Assembly (NCBI RefSeq): GCF_018614655.1
Contig: NZ_JAGGOG010000002.1
Location: 276,267 to 340,266, forward strand
Length of the DNA stretch: 64,000 bases
Reading direction: 5' to 3'
Origin: Pseudomonas fluorescens
GTDB lineage: Bacteria; Pseudomonadota; Gammaproteobacteria; Pseudomonadales; Pseudomonadaceae
Below, piece after piece: positions 38,832-47,127 of this stretch (position 1 is the first letter of the stretch; each line of letters opens with the position of its first letter). The notes under the pieces were generated by a model. The model did not search any database, was not told the origin of the DNA, and saw nothing but the letters and a program-made list of their open reading frames with translations. The translations under genes and the position numbers were made by a program.

Positions 38832-39608
38832 ATGACCCGCACTTCAACCCTCGCCACTCTCGCCGCCCCGACCTTGCCCCAGGTACATCGACAAGGCATC
38901 AATGCCCTTGCCGCCACGCAACTGCAGGTCGATATCGCGCCCTACCCCGGCATGGACGAGGGCGACCTGATCGAGCTGTTCTGGAACGATTGCTTTGTCG
39001 CCTCCCGGCGCATAACCGCCGGCAAAATCGGCACGCCGACTCGCTTGCGGGTACCGGAAAGCTTCATCCACTGCGGGACGGCACGTGTCTATTATCAAGT
39101 CATGCAGGTCGGGAATGGCCCCGCTCGATCAGTCACCGTTCGCGTGCTGGTAAAGACCGACTGTCCGGGCGGAGAGCCCACTGCCTTGTTCAGCGATGAA
39201 AACCAGAACCTGGCACCGGTGAGCCTGCCTAAAACGATCCGTCGTTACGGCGTCAACAGCAGCCAGATCCGGCGCGGCGTACCGCTGGCCATCGAGCCGT
39301 ATCTGAACATGGCGACCGATGATGAAATTACCCTGCGCTGGGGTGATGCGCGCCTGGACCTGCCGGCGATCCACACGCGCGACATCGGCCAACCGATACA
39401 GGTCTGGGTGCCCTCCACGCTGATTCAGGAGGCGGGGGACGATCACCGTCTGGAAGTCACCTATTGCATCCTCGACCGGGTCGGCAACAACTCACGCTGG
39501 GCGCCCGCCCGAACCTTGCGGATCGCCGCCGCCCATCCTCAGGCCTCAATCCGAACCGTATTGACCTATCAACCACGTCGCCCAGGCTCGCCTTGTGAGC
39601 CTGGGTAA
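38832..39608 (+). CDS. Two-repeat beta-rich protein of unknown function
   Basis: A 258-residue protein with no signal peptide or membrane segment. It contains two similar units, about residues 31-107 and 151-233. Both share the pattern I-PY--M---D-I-L-W-D, then IG-P, VP---I and VGN, with predicted beta strands like an immunoglobulin-type sandwich. AAGGAG precedes the ATG at 38832. Similar repeats occur in large Pseudomonas surface or toxin-related proteins, but I cannot assign a function. It sits alone between the cystine and SfnB operons. Confidence 0.6.
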   Translation: MTRTSTLATLAAPTLPQVHRQGINALAATQLQVDIAPYPGMDEGDLIELFWNDCFVASRRITAGKIGTPTRLRVPESFIHCGTARVYYQVMQVGNGPARSVTVRVLVKTDCPGGEPTALFSDENQNLAPVSLPKTIRRYGVNSSQIRRGVPLAIEPYLNMATDDEITLRWGDARLDLPAIHTRDIGQPIQVWVPSTLIQEAGDDHRLEVTYCILDRVGNNSRWAPARTLRIAAAHPQASIRTVLTYQPRRPGSPCEPG

Positions 39609-39623
39609 CAGACCTTCTATGCA

Positions 39624-39665
39624 TATTCCTAAAAGTTAGTTTATTTAAAGAATTAACACGCTTAG
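39624..39665. promoter_or_regulatory. AT-rich control element before the SfnB operon
   Basis: TATTCCTAAAAGTTAGTTTA and the following TTTAAAGAATTAAC make an AT-rich block about 130 bases before the first SfnB-like gene. The TATTCC half matches the element at 36089. Confidence 0.4.
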
Positions 39666-39794
39666 GGTATATGCACCGGACCACCGGACATTCCTGATTC
39701 TTTTTTATTTTTTCAACGGATGCGAGGTCGGTATGGTCAGAATTACCCCGGTGCGTAACGCCAGGGCATTGCGTGCAGCCAAGGAGCGGCGCTG

Positions 39795-41036
39795 ATGTCT
39801 AACTTGGCAGAAACACCCTTCCAGAGTGATCTGGACACTGCCCCACTGCTGTTGCCCGCCAAGGTGCTGCGCAGCAACGCCGAGGCCCTTGACGCTGCCC
39901 ATGCGCTGGCTCAGGCGGCTCGCCTGCAAGCCGCGCGGCGTGATCAGCAACGCAAATTACCCTGGGCCGAAATCGAGCAGTTCACCGCCAGTGGCTTGGG
40001 CAGTATTTCCATTCCTCGTGAGTACGGCGGCCCGCAAGTGTCCTTCGAGACCCTCGCCGAGGTATTTGCCATCATCAGCGCCGCAGACCCGGCTCTGGGG
40101 CAAATCCCTCAGAACCACTTCGGCATCCTGCACCTGCTGCAAGGCATCGCCAGCGAGCAGCAGAAAAAGCAGCTGTTCCAGAGCGTGCTGGACGGCTGGC
40201 GCATCGGGAATGGCGGCCCGGAACGCGGCACTAAAAACACTCTGGAACTCAAGTCCCGCATCACCGCCCACGGTGACGGCTTCGTCATCAGCGGTCAGAA
40301 GTTCTATTCCACCGGTGCGCTGTTTGCCCATTGGGTCGCGGTCAAGGCGCTGAACGATAACGACCAACAAGTCATGGCCTTCGTGCGTCGCGGCACACCG
40401 GGACTGCGCATCGTTGATGACTGGTCGGGCTTCGGCCAACGCACCACCGCTAGCGGCACCCTGCTGTTGAACCACGTCCCGGTCGACGCCGAACTGGTGG
40501 TGGAGAACTGGCGCCTGGGAGAAACCCCGAATGTTCAGGGTGCGGTCTCGCAATTGATCCAGGCGGCCATCGACGCCGGCATTGCCCGTGGCGCCCTCGA
40601 CGACACCATCAGCTTTGTACGCGAACGCTCGCGCCCGTGGATCGACGCCAAGGTCGAACGGGCCAGCGACGACCTCTACGTGATCGCCGATATCGGCAAA
40701 CTCAAAATCGAACTGCACGCGGCCGAGGCCCTGCTGCGCAAGGCTGGCCAAGTGCTGGATCAAGTCAGCGCCGCGCCGATCACCGCGCAATCGGCCGCAC
40801 GGGCTTCGATTGCCGTGGCTGAAGCCAAAGTGCTGACCACCGAGATTTCACTGCTGGCCAGCGAAAAGCTGTTCGAGCTCGCCGGCAGCCGCGCCACCCT
40901 CGCTGAATTCAACCTTGACCGCCACTGGCGCAATGCTCGGGTACACACCCTGCACGACCCGGTGCGCTGGAAGTATCACGCGGTGGGCGCCTATCACCTG
41001 AACGGCACTTTGCCGGCCCGACACTCCTGGATTTAA
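39795..41036 (+). CDS. SfnB family sulfur acquisition oxidoreductase (first copy)
   Basis: A 413-residue flavoprotein with the acyl-CoA dehydrogenase fold. Its GLGSISIPREYGGPQVSF and QIPQNHFGILHLL segments mark the SfnB group, which is used to obtain sulfur from organic sulfur compounds. It shares RHWRNARVHTLHDPVRWKYH with the next gene, so the pair arose by duplication. A GGAG site precedes the ATG. It begins a six-gene set that ends with a transporter. The substrate is unknown. Confidence 0.88.
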   Translation: MSNLAETPFQSDLDTAPLLLPAKVLRSNAEALDAAHALAQAARLQAARRDQQRKLPWAEIEQFTASGLGSISIPREYGGPQVSFETLAEVFAIISAADPALGQIPQNHFGILHLLQGIASEQQKKQLFQSVLDGWRIGNGGPERGTKNTLELKSRITAHGDGFVISGQKFYSTGALFAHWVAVKALNDNDQQVMAFVRRGTPGLRIVDDWSGFGQRTTASGTLLLNHVPVDAELVVENWRLGETPNVQGAVSQLIQAAIDAGIARGALDDTISFVRERSRPWIDAKVERASDDLYVIADIGKLKIELHAAEALLRKAGQVLDQVSAAPITAQSAARASIAVAEAKVLTTEISLLASEKLFELAGSRATLAEFNLDRHWRNARVHTLHDPVRWKYHAVGAYHLNGTLPARHSWI

Positions 41037-41076
41037 CCGACCAGAACACTTTTCGAACAAGCTTCTGGAGAAACTC

Positions 41077-42270
41077 ATGACCCTTTCTCACCACGTCGCG
41101 GTTATCACCAGCGACGAACAAGCCCTTATTGTCGCCAGCGATCTGGCTGAAGACTTTCGCCGTGACAGCGCCCAGCGCGACCGCGAGCGTCGCCTGCCCT
41201 TGCCTGAGCTCGACGTGTTTTCCCGCTCCGGTTTGTGGGGCATCAGCGTGCCCAAGGAATACGGCGGCGCGGGCGTTTCCAATGTCACCCTGGCCAAGGT
41301 CACGGCACTGATTGCCCAGGCTGACGCTTCGTTAGGCCAGATCCCGCAGAATCATTTTTATGCACTGGAAGTACTCCGTGTAAATGGCAGTCCGCAGCAG
41401 CAAAAACGTCTCTACGCCGAAGTACTGGATGGCCAGCGCTTCGGCAATGCCCTGGCGGAACTGGGCACCAAGACGGCCCACGACCGCATCACCAAGCTGA
41501 CCCGAGACGGTGATGGATTCCGCATCACCGGCCGCAAGTTTTACTCCACGGGTGCGATCTACGCCCAACGCATCCCCACCTCGGTGGTGGATGAAAATGG
41601 CGTCCAGCAACTGGCCTTCGTCCCCCGGGACAGCGAGGGTCTGACGGTGATCGACGACTGGAGCGGCTTCGGCCAACGCACCACCGGCAGCGGCTCGGTG
41701 GTGTTCGATAACGTGTGGGTCGCCGCTCAAGACGTGCTGGCGTTTCAAAGCGCCTTTGAACGCCCAACCACTGTCGGCCCACTGGCGCAGATCCTTCACG
41801 CCGCCATCGACACCGGTATCGCCCGCGCCGCTTTCGAGGATGCGCTGCATTTTGTGCGAACCAAGACCCGGCCGTGGATTGACTCCGGCAGCGACAAGGC
41901 CACCGAAGATCCGCTGACCCTGAAAAGCTTCGGCCACTTGAGTATTCGCCTGCACGCCACCGAGGCGTTGCTGGAACGTTCCGGTGAGTTCCTTGACCGC
42001 GCCCAGGCCGACAGCACTGCCGAGACCGTCGCGGCAGCCTCCATTGCGGTCGCCGAAGTGCGTGCCCTGAGCACCGAGATTTCTCTCGCCGCCAGCAGCG
42101 TGCTGTTTGAGCTGGCCGGCAGCCAGGCGACCCTGGCCGAGCACGGCCTGGACCGCCACTGGCGCAACGCCCGGGTGCATACCCTGCACGACCCGGTGCG
42201 CTGGAAGTATCACGCGGTGGGCAATTACTACCTCAACGATGAAAACCCGCCGCTACGGGGGACTATCTAA
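41077..42270 (+). CDS. SfnB family sulfur acquisition oxidoreductase (second copy)
   Basis: A 397-residue paralogue of the preceding flavoprotein. GISVPKEYGGAGVSNVT and DWSGFGQRTTGSGSVVFDNVWV mark the FAD/substrate domain. Its stop overlaps the ATG of the FMN monooxygenase (TAATG), so the two are coupled. Two copies may act on successive or different substrates. Confidence 0.88.
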   Translation: MTLSHHVAVITSDEQALIVASDLAEDFRRDSAQRDRERRLPLPELDVFSRSGLWGISVPKEYGGAGVSNVTLAKVTALIAQADASLGQIPQNHFYALEVLRVNGSPQQQKRLYAEVLDGQRFGNALAELGTKTAHDRITKLTRDGDGFRITGRKFYSTGAIYAQRIPTSVVDENGVQQLAFVPRDSEGLTVIDDWSGFGQRTTGSGSVVFDNVWVAAQDVLAFQSAFERPTTVGPLAQILHAAIDTGIARAAFEDALHFVRTKTRPWIDSGSDKATEDPLTLKSFGHLSIRLHATEALLERSGEFLDRAQADSTAETVAAASIAVAEVRALSTEISLAASSVLFELAGSQATLAEHGLDRHWRNARVHTLHDPVRWKYHAVGNYYLNDENPPLRGTI

Positions 42271-43646
42271 TGAGCAAAAAGAAAATCCTGCTCAATGCCT
42301 TCAACATGAACTGCATCGGGCATATCAACCATGGGCTGTGGACTCATCCACGGGACAATTCAACTCAATACAAAACCGTCGAATACTGGACCGAACTGGC
42401 ACAACTGCTGGAGCGCGGGCTGTTCGACGGCTTGTTCATCGCCGACATCGTCGGGGTGTATGACGTCTACCAGAACTCGGTAGACGTCCCCCTCAAAGAG
42501 TCGATCCAGCTGCCGGTCAATGACCCGTTGCTGCTGGTCTCGGCCATGGCCGCCGTCACCAAAAACCTCGGTTTCGGCCTGACCGCCAACCTCACCTACG
42601 AACCGCCGTATTTGTTTGCCCGGCGCATGTCCACGCTTGACCACCTGAGCCGTGGCCGGGTGGGCTGGAACATCGTCACCGGCTACCTGGACAGCGCCGC
42701 CAAGGCCATGGGCCTGCGCGAGCAGGTCGAGCACGACCGCCGCTACGACCAGGCCGACGAATACCTGGAAGTGCTCTACAAACTCTGGGAAGGCAGTTGG
42801 GAAGACGATGCGGTGCTCAACGATCCAAAGGCACGGGTCTATGCCCAACCGGGCAAGGTGCACAAGGTCGAACATCAGGGCGAGTTCTATCAGGTGGAGG
42901 GTTATCACCTCTGCGAGCCGTCACCGCAACGTACCCCGGTACTGTTCCAGGCCGGCAGTTCGGATCGCGGTTTGCTGTTCGCCGGGCGCCATGCCGAGTG
43001 CGTGTTTATCAGCGGGCAGAACAAGGCCTCGACCAAGGTTCAGGTCGACAAAGTACGCGCCAGCGCGGTGGAAGCCGGACGCAACCCCGATGACATCAAG
43101 GTGTTCATGGGCCTGAACGTGATCGTCGGCGCCACCGAAGACGCTGCCTGGGCCAAGCACGCCGAGTACCTGAGTTACGCCAGCGCCGAAGCGGGTGTGG
43201 CGCATTTTTCCGCGTCCACGGCTATCGACTTTTCCCAGTACGAACTGGATGAGCCGATCCAGTACGTGAAGAGCAACGCCATCCAGTCAGCCACCAAGAA
43301 TCTGCAAAACAACGACTGGACCCGCCGCAAATTGCTCGAGCAACACGCCCTCGGCGGTCGCTACATCACCCTGGTGGGCTCGCCTGCACAGGTGGCCGAT
43401 GAACTGGAATCGTGGATCAGCGAAACCGGCCTGGATGGCTTCAACCTGACACGCATCGTCACGCCGGAAAGCTATGTGGACTTCATCGAACTGGTGATTC
43501 CGGAGTTGCAGCGGCGCGGGTCGTACAAGACGGCATATGAGCAAGGGACGCTGCGGGAGAAGGTTTTCCATGGCTCGGCTCACTTACCCGAGCAACACAT
43601 CGGTTCTACCTACCGCCGCTCCCACACAAGCCCACTCCCATATTAA
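42270..43646 (+). CDS. LLM class flavin-dependent monooxygenase (NtaA/SnaA/DszA family)
   Basis: A 458-residue bacterial-luciferase-like enzyme that uses reduced FMN and oxygen. KKILLNAFNMNCIGHINHGLW and the DHLSRGRVGWNIVTGYLDSAAKAMG block are typical of the DszA/SnaA/NtaA group, which cleaves carbon-sulfur or carbon-nitrogen bonds. It would need a flavin reductase encoded elsewhere. The last residues (SHTSPLPY) are read from a REP-like sequence overlapping the gene's end. Confidence 0.88.
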   Translation: MSKKKILLNAFNMNCIGHINHGLWTHPRDNSTQYKTVEYWTELAQLLERGLFDGLFIADIVGVYDVYQNSVDVPLKESIQLPVNDPLLLVSAMAAVTKNLGFGLTANLTYEPPYLFARRMSTLDHLSRGRVGWNIVTGYLDSAAKAMGLREQVEHDRRYDQADEYLEVLYKLWEGSWEDDAVLNDPKARVYAQPGKVHKVEHQGEFYQVEGYHLCEPSPQRTPVLFQAGSSDRGLLFAGRHAECVFISGQNKASTKVQVDKVRASAVEAGRNPDDIKVFMGLNVIVGATEDAAWAKHAEYLSYASAEAGVAHFSASTAIDFSQYELDEPIQYVKSNAIQSATKNLQNNDWTRRKLLEQHALGGRYITLVGSPAQVADELESWISETGLDGFNLTRIVTPESYVDFIELVIPELQRRGSYKTAYEQGTLREKVFHGSAHLPEQHIGSTYRRSHTSPLPY

Positions 43647-43686
43647 TTTTCGTTGCTCAACCAATACTTCTGACTGGAAATCCGCT

Positions 43687-44496
43687 ATGAAAACCACACT
43701 CTTCACCCACCCAGTCAAAGCACTGGCTCTCGCCCTCGGGCTGTTCAGCTCGGCCGTGTTCGCCGCCGAGGCACCGCTGAAAGTCGGCACCACCGCCGCC
43801 TTCGCTATCCCGCTGGAAGCTGCCGTCGAGGAAGCCGGCAAACAAGGCCTGAAAGTCGAACTGGTGGAGTTCACCGACTGGATCGCCCCCAATGTCAGCC
43901 TCGCCGCCGGCGACATCGACGTGAACTACTTCCAGCACATCCCGTTCCTGGAAAACGCCAAGGCCGCCGCCGGGTTTGACCTGGTGCCGTTCGCCCCGGG
44001 GATCATCAACAACGTCGGTCTTTACTCGAAAAAATACAAAAGCTTCGACGAACTGCCCCAGGGCGCCAGCGTGGCGATTGCCAATGACCCGATCAACAGC
44101 GGTCGTGGCCTGCAACTGCTGGCCAAGGCGGGTTTGATTACCCTCAAGCCGGGCGTCGGATACAAGGCCACTGAAGAAGACATCATTGCCAACCCGAAGA
44201 AGCTCAAGATCCTGCAAGTAGAAGCCGTGCAACTGGTGCGCGCCTATGACGACGCCGATCTGGTGCAGGGCTACCCAGCCTATATTCGCCTGTCCAAGAC
44301 CTTCGATGCCGAGTCGGCGCTGCTGTTTGACGGCCTCGACCACAAGGAATACGTGATCCAGTTTGTGATCCAGCCGAAGAGCAAAAACGACCCGCGCCTG
44401 ATCAAGTTCGTCGACATCTACCAACACTCGCCCGCCGTACGCGCCGCCCTGGATAAAGCCCACGGCAAGCTGTACCAGGCCGGCTGGGAAAGCTGA
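43687..44496 (+). CDS. MetQ/NlpA family ABC substrate-binding protein
   Basis: A 269-residue periplasmic binding protein with a signal peptide ending [11 protein letters not shown] and no lipobox cysteine. The family blocks [30 protein letters not shown] and [13 protein letters not shown] are present. MetQ proteins usually bind methionine; next to SfnB-type oxidoreductases this one may bind another organosulfur compound. The ATG at 43687 was chosen because the signal peptide starts there. Confidence 0.88.
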   Translation: MKTTLFTHPVKALALALGLFSSAVFAAEAPLKVGTTAAFAIPLEAAVEEAGKQGLKVELVEFTDWIAPNVSLAAGDIDVNYFQHIPFLENAKAAAGFDLVPFAPGIINNVGLYSKKYKSFDELPQGASVAIANDPINSGRGLQLLAKAGLITLKPGVGYKATEEDIIANPKKLKILQVEAVQLVRAYDDADLVQGYPAYIRLSKTFDAESALLFDGLDHKEYVIQFVIQPKSKNDPRLIKFVDIYQHSPAVRAALDKAHGKLYQAGWES

Positions 44497-44498
44497 TC

Positions 44499-45617
44499 AT
44501 GAGCGCCGCAAATGCCCAATTGCGCGCCCTGGATACGCAGCCCAAGGACGCCGAACAGACCGAGCTGCACCCCGACCTGAATCGCGCCCATGTTCGGTTT
44601 ATCAACCTGGGCAAGACCTACGACGGTCAACCCGTGCCAGCGCTGCAAGGTATCGACCTGGCGATCCAGCGTGGTGAAGTGTTCGGCATCATCGGCCGCA
44701 GCGGTGCCGGCAAGTCGTCGCTGATCCGAACCATCAATCGCCTGGAGCAGCCCAGCAGCGGCCGGGTGTTGATTGATCAGGTGGACATCGGTGACTTCGA
44801 CGAAGACCATCTGGTGGCGCTGCGTCGGCGCATCGGCATGATCTTCCAGCACTTCAACCTGATGTCGGCCAAGACCGTTTGGCAGAACGTGGAACTGCCG
44901 CTGAAAGTGGCTGGCGTGCCCAAGGTGCAGCGCGAAAAAAAGGTTCGTGAACTGCTGGAGCTGGTGGGCCTGCAAGACAAGCACAAGGCTTATCCGGCGC
45001 AGTTGTCCGGCGGGCAGAAGCAGCGGGTGGGCATCGCCCGTTCGCTGGTGCATGACCCACAGATCCTGCTGTGCGACGAAGCCACGTCGGCCCTCGATCC
45101 GGAGACCACGCAATCGATCCTCGGTCTGCTGCGCGAGATCAACAAACGCCTGGGCCTGACCATCGTCTTGATCACCCATGAAATGGCGGTGATCCGCGAA
45201 ATCTGCGACCGGGTGGTGGTGCTGGAACACGGCCAGATCGTCGAGCAAGGCCCGGTGTGGGAAGTGTTTGGCAACCCGCAGCACGAGGTCAGCAAAACCT
45301 TGCTGGCCCCCTTGCAACACGGGCTACCGGAAGAGTTGCACAGTCGTTTACAGGCCAAGCCCACGTCCGCAGAGGCAGCAGTGGTATTGCGCCTGCAATT
45401 GACCGGCGCCAGCCATGACGAGCCGGACCTGGCCGCGTTGTTCAGCGCCCTCGGTGGTCGGGTTCGGCTGCTGCAAGGCGGGGTAGAACGAATCCAGGGC
45501 CATGCTCTGGGGCAATTGCTGCTGGCGGTGACCGGCTCATCTCTGGGCGCTGAAGAACTGCGTACTCGCGCCGGGCGTTGGGCACAACAGGTGGAGGTGC
45601 TGGGCTATGTGGTTTGA
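44499..45617 (+). CDS. MetN-type ABC transporter ATP-binding protein
   Basis: A 372-residue ABC ATPase. It has an N-terminal extension of about 28 residues, then Walker [10 protein letters not shown], the signature LSGGQKQR, and Walker [15 protein letters not shown]-terminal NIL domain (from about residue 290) is the ligand-sensing domain that gives substrate feedback in MetN. It overlaps the permease gene by 11 bases. Confidence 0.9.
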   Translation: MSAANAQLRALDTQPKDAEQTELHPDLNRAHVRFINLGKTYDGQPVPALQGIDLAIQRGEVFGIIGRSGAGKSSLIRTINRLEQPSSGRVLIDQVDIGDFDEDHLVALRRRIGMIFQHFNLMSAKTVWQNVELPLKVAGVPKVQREKKVRELLELVGLQDKHKAYPAQLSGGQKQRVGIARSLVHDPQILLCDEATSALDPETTQSILGLLREINKRLGLTIVLITHEMAVIREICDRVVVLEHGQIVEQGPVWEVFGNPQHEVSKTLLAPLQHGLPEELHSRLQAKPTSAEAAVVLRLQLTGASHDEPDLAALFSALGGRVRLLQGGVERIQGHALGQLLLAVTGSSLGAEELRTRAGRWAQQVEVLGYVV

Positions 45618-46251
45618 TCGTTTATTACAGGGCGCCATCGACACGTTGTTGATGGTCGGCGTGTCGTCGCTGATCGCGCTGCTGGTGGGCATTCCGCTGG
45701 CGGTGTTCCTGGTGACCAGCGACAAGGGCGGCATCTACCAGGCCCCGGCCTTGAACCGGGTACTGGGGGCGTTCGTCAATCTGTTCCGCTCCATACCGTT
45801 TCTGATTTTGATGGTGGCGTTGATTCCGTTCACGCGGCTGATCGTCGGTACCACTTACGGCGTGTGGGCCGCCGTGGTGCCGCTGACCATCGCCGCTACG
45901 CCATTCTTTGCGCGAATAGCCGAAGTCAGCCTGCGTGAGGTCGACCATGGGTTGATCGAGGCTGCACAGGCCATGGGCTGCCGGCGCTGGCATATCGTCT
46001 GGCATGTGTTGTTGCCTGAGGCGCTGCCCGGGATTGTCGGGGGGTTCACCATTACGTTGGTGACGATGATCAACTCTTCGGCCATGGCCGGGGCAATTGG
46101 CGCAGGTGGGCTGGGAGATATCGCCTATCGGTATGGGTATCAGCGCTTTGACAGCCAGATCATGCTGACGGTGATTGTACTGTTGGTCATTCTGGTGGCG
46201 GTGATTCAGTTGGGTGGGGATCGGTTGGCGCGGGGGTTGAATAAGCGCTGA
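45607..46251 (+). CDS. MetI-type ABC transporter permease
   Basis: A 214-residue permease with five membrane helices and the loop [25 protein letters not shown]. It completes the MetQNI-type importer and closes the SfnB operon. Its start lies within the end of the ATPase gene. Confidence 0.9.
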   Translation: MWFDRLLQGAIDTLLMVGVSSLIALLVGIPLAVFLVTSDKGGIYQAPALNRVLGAFVNLFRSIPFLILMVALIPFTRLIVGTTYGVWAAVVPLTIAATPFFARIAEVSLREVDHGLIEAAQAMGCRRWHIVWHVLLPEALPGIVGGFTITLVTMINSSAMAGAIGAGGLGDIAYRYGYQRFDSQIMLTVIVLLVILVAVIQLGGDRLARGLNKR

Positions 46252-46257
46252 AAACTT

Positions 46258-46300
46258 GGGGCTGCTACGCAGCCCAACGGGGGCAAGCCCCCTCGCCACA
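46258..46300. repeat. Double hairpin after the permease gene
   Basis: GGGGCTGCTACGCAGCCC and GGGGGCAAGCCCCC form two adjacent hairpins seven bases after the operon's last stop. They probably end the transcript and belong to a Pseudomonas REP class. Confidence 0.55.
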
Positions 46301-46359
46301 GGCAAGCCTTCTCACCACAGGGTATAGTCGGGCAATCTTTCCTCCCGGTGCCGCTTGCC

Positions 46360-46986
46360 ATGAAACTCGCCCCCGACGACCTCGATCAGATCACCTCTAC
46401 TACCCTCGGCCATTACAACGAGGTGGCCGAGGACTTCCGTGAAGGCACCCGCGATCATGATGTCAGCCAGAACATCGATGCGCTGTTGCGGCATATCCAC
46501 GGTGAGACGCCGTTCACCGTGCTGGATTTCGGCTGCGGGCCGGGGCGGGATTTGCAGACTTTTACGCGTATGGGCCACATCGCCGTCGGCCTCGATGGCT
46601 CGGAGCGCTTCGCCCAAATGGCCCGGGACGACAGCGGCTGCGAGGTGTTGCAGCAGGATTTCTTGAAGCTCGACCTGCCCGCCGAACGCTTTGACGGGGT
46701 CTTCGCCAACGCGGTGCTGTTCCATATTCCCAAGCAGGAACTGCCGCGCATTCTCGGGCAATTGCATGGCGCGTTGAAGGCGGGCGGTGTGTTGCTCAGC
46801 TCCAATCCACGGGGTGAAAACCAGGAAGGCTGGAATGGGCCGCGTTATGGCGCCTACCATGACCTGGAAGCCTGGCAGGCCTTGCTGACGGCGGCCGGTT
46901 TTGTCGAGCTGGAACACTACTATCGTCCGGCCGGGTTGCCTCGGGAACAGCAGCCTTGGTTGGCGAGTGTGTGGCGCAAACTTTAG
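46360..46986 (+). CDS. Class I SAM-dependent methyltransferase
   Basis: A 208-residue methyltransferase. VLDFGCGPGRDLQTF (residues 54-68) is the SAM-binding motif I, and RFDGVFANAVLFHIP is motif II/post-I. No substrate-binding domain is recognisable. I used the ATG at 46360; a GTG at 46348 is also in frame and neither has a strong ribosome-binding site. Confidence 0.82.
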   Translation: MKLAPDDLDQITSTTLGHYNEVAEDFREGTRDHDVSQNIDALLRHIHGETPFTVLDFGCGPGRDLQTFTRMGHIAVGLDGSERFAQMARDDSGCEVLQQDFLKLDLPAERFDGVFANAVLFHIPKQELPRILGQLHGALKAGGVLLSSNPRGENQEGWNGPRYGAYHDLEAWQALLTAAGFVELEHYYRPAGLPREQQPWLASVWRKL

Positions 46987-47008
46987 GTCGTTGTTGTCTG
47001 GACTGACG

Positions 47009-47109
47009 CTTTTGCGAGCAAGTCGAATCGTCGCACCGCCGCTCCCACATTCGACCATATTCTTCCCGAAGGAACGCGGTCAAATGTGGGAGCTGGCTTG
47101 CCTGCGATG
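47009..47109. repeat. Pair of REP elements facing outward
   Basis: A right-arm type REP (GCGAGCAAGTCGAATCG to CCGCTCCCACA) is followed by a left-arm type (TGTGGGAGCTGGCTTG). The order is the reverse of the usual REPIN, so the two face away from each other. Confidence 0.65.
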
Positions 47110-47127
47110 ACGGACTCAAAGCCACCG

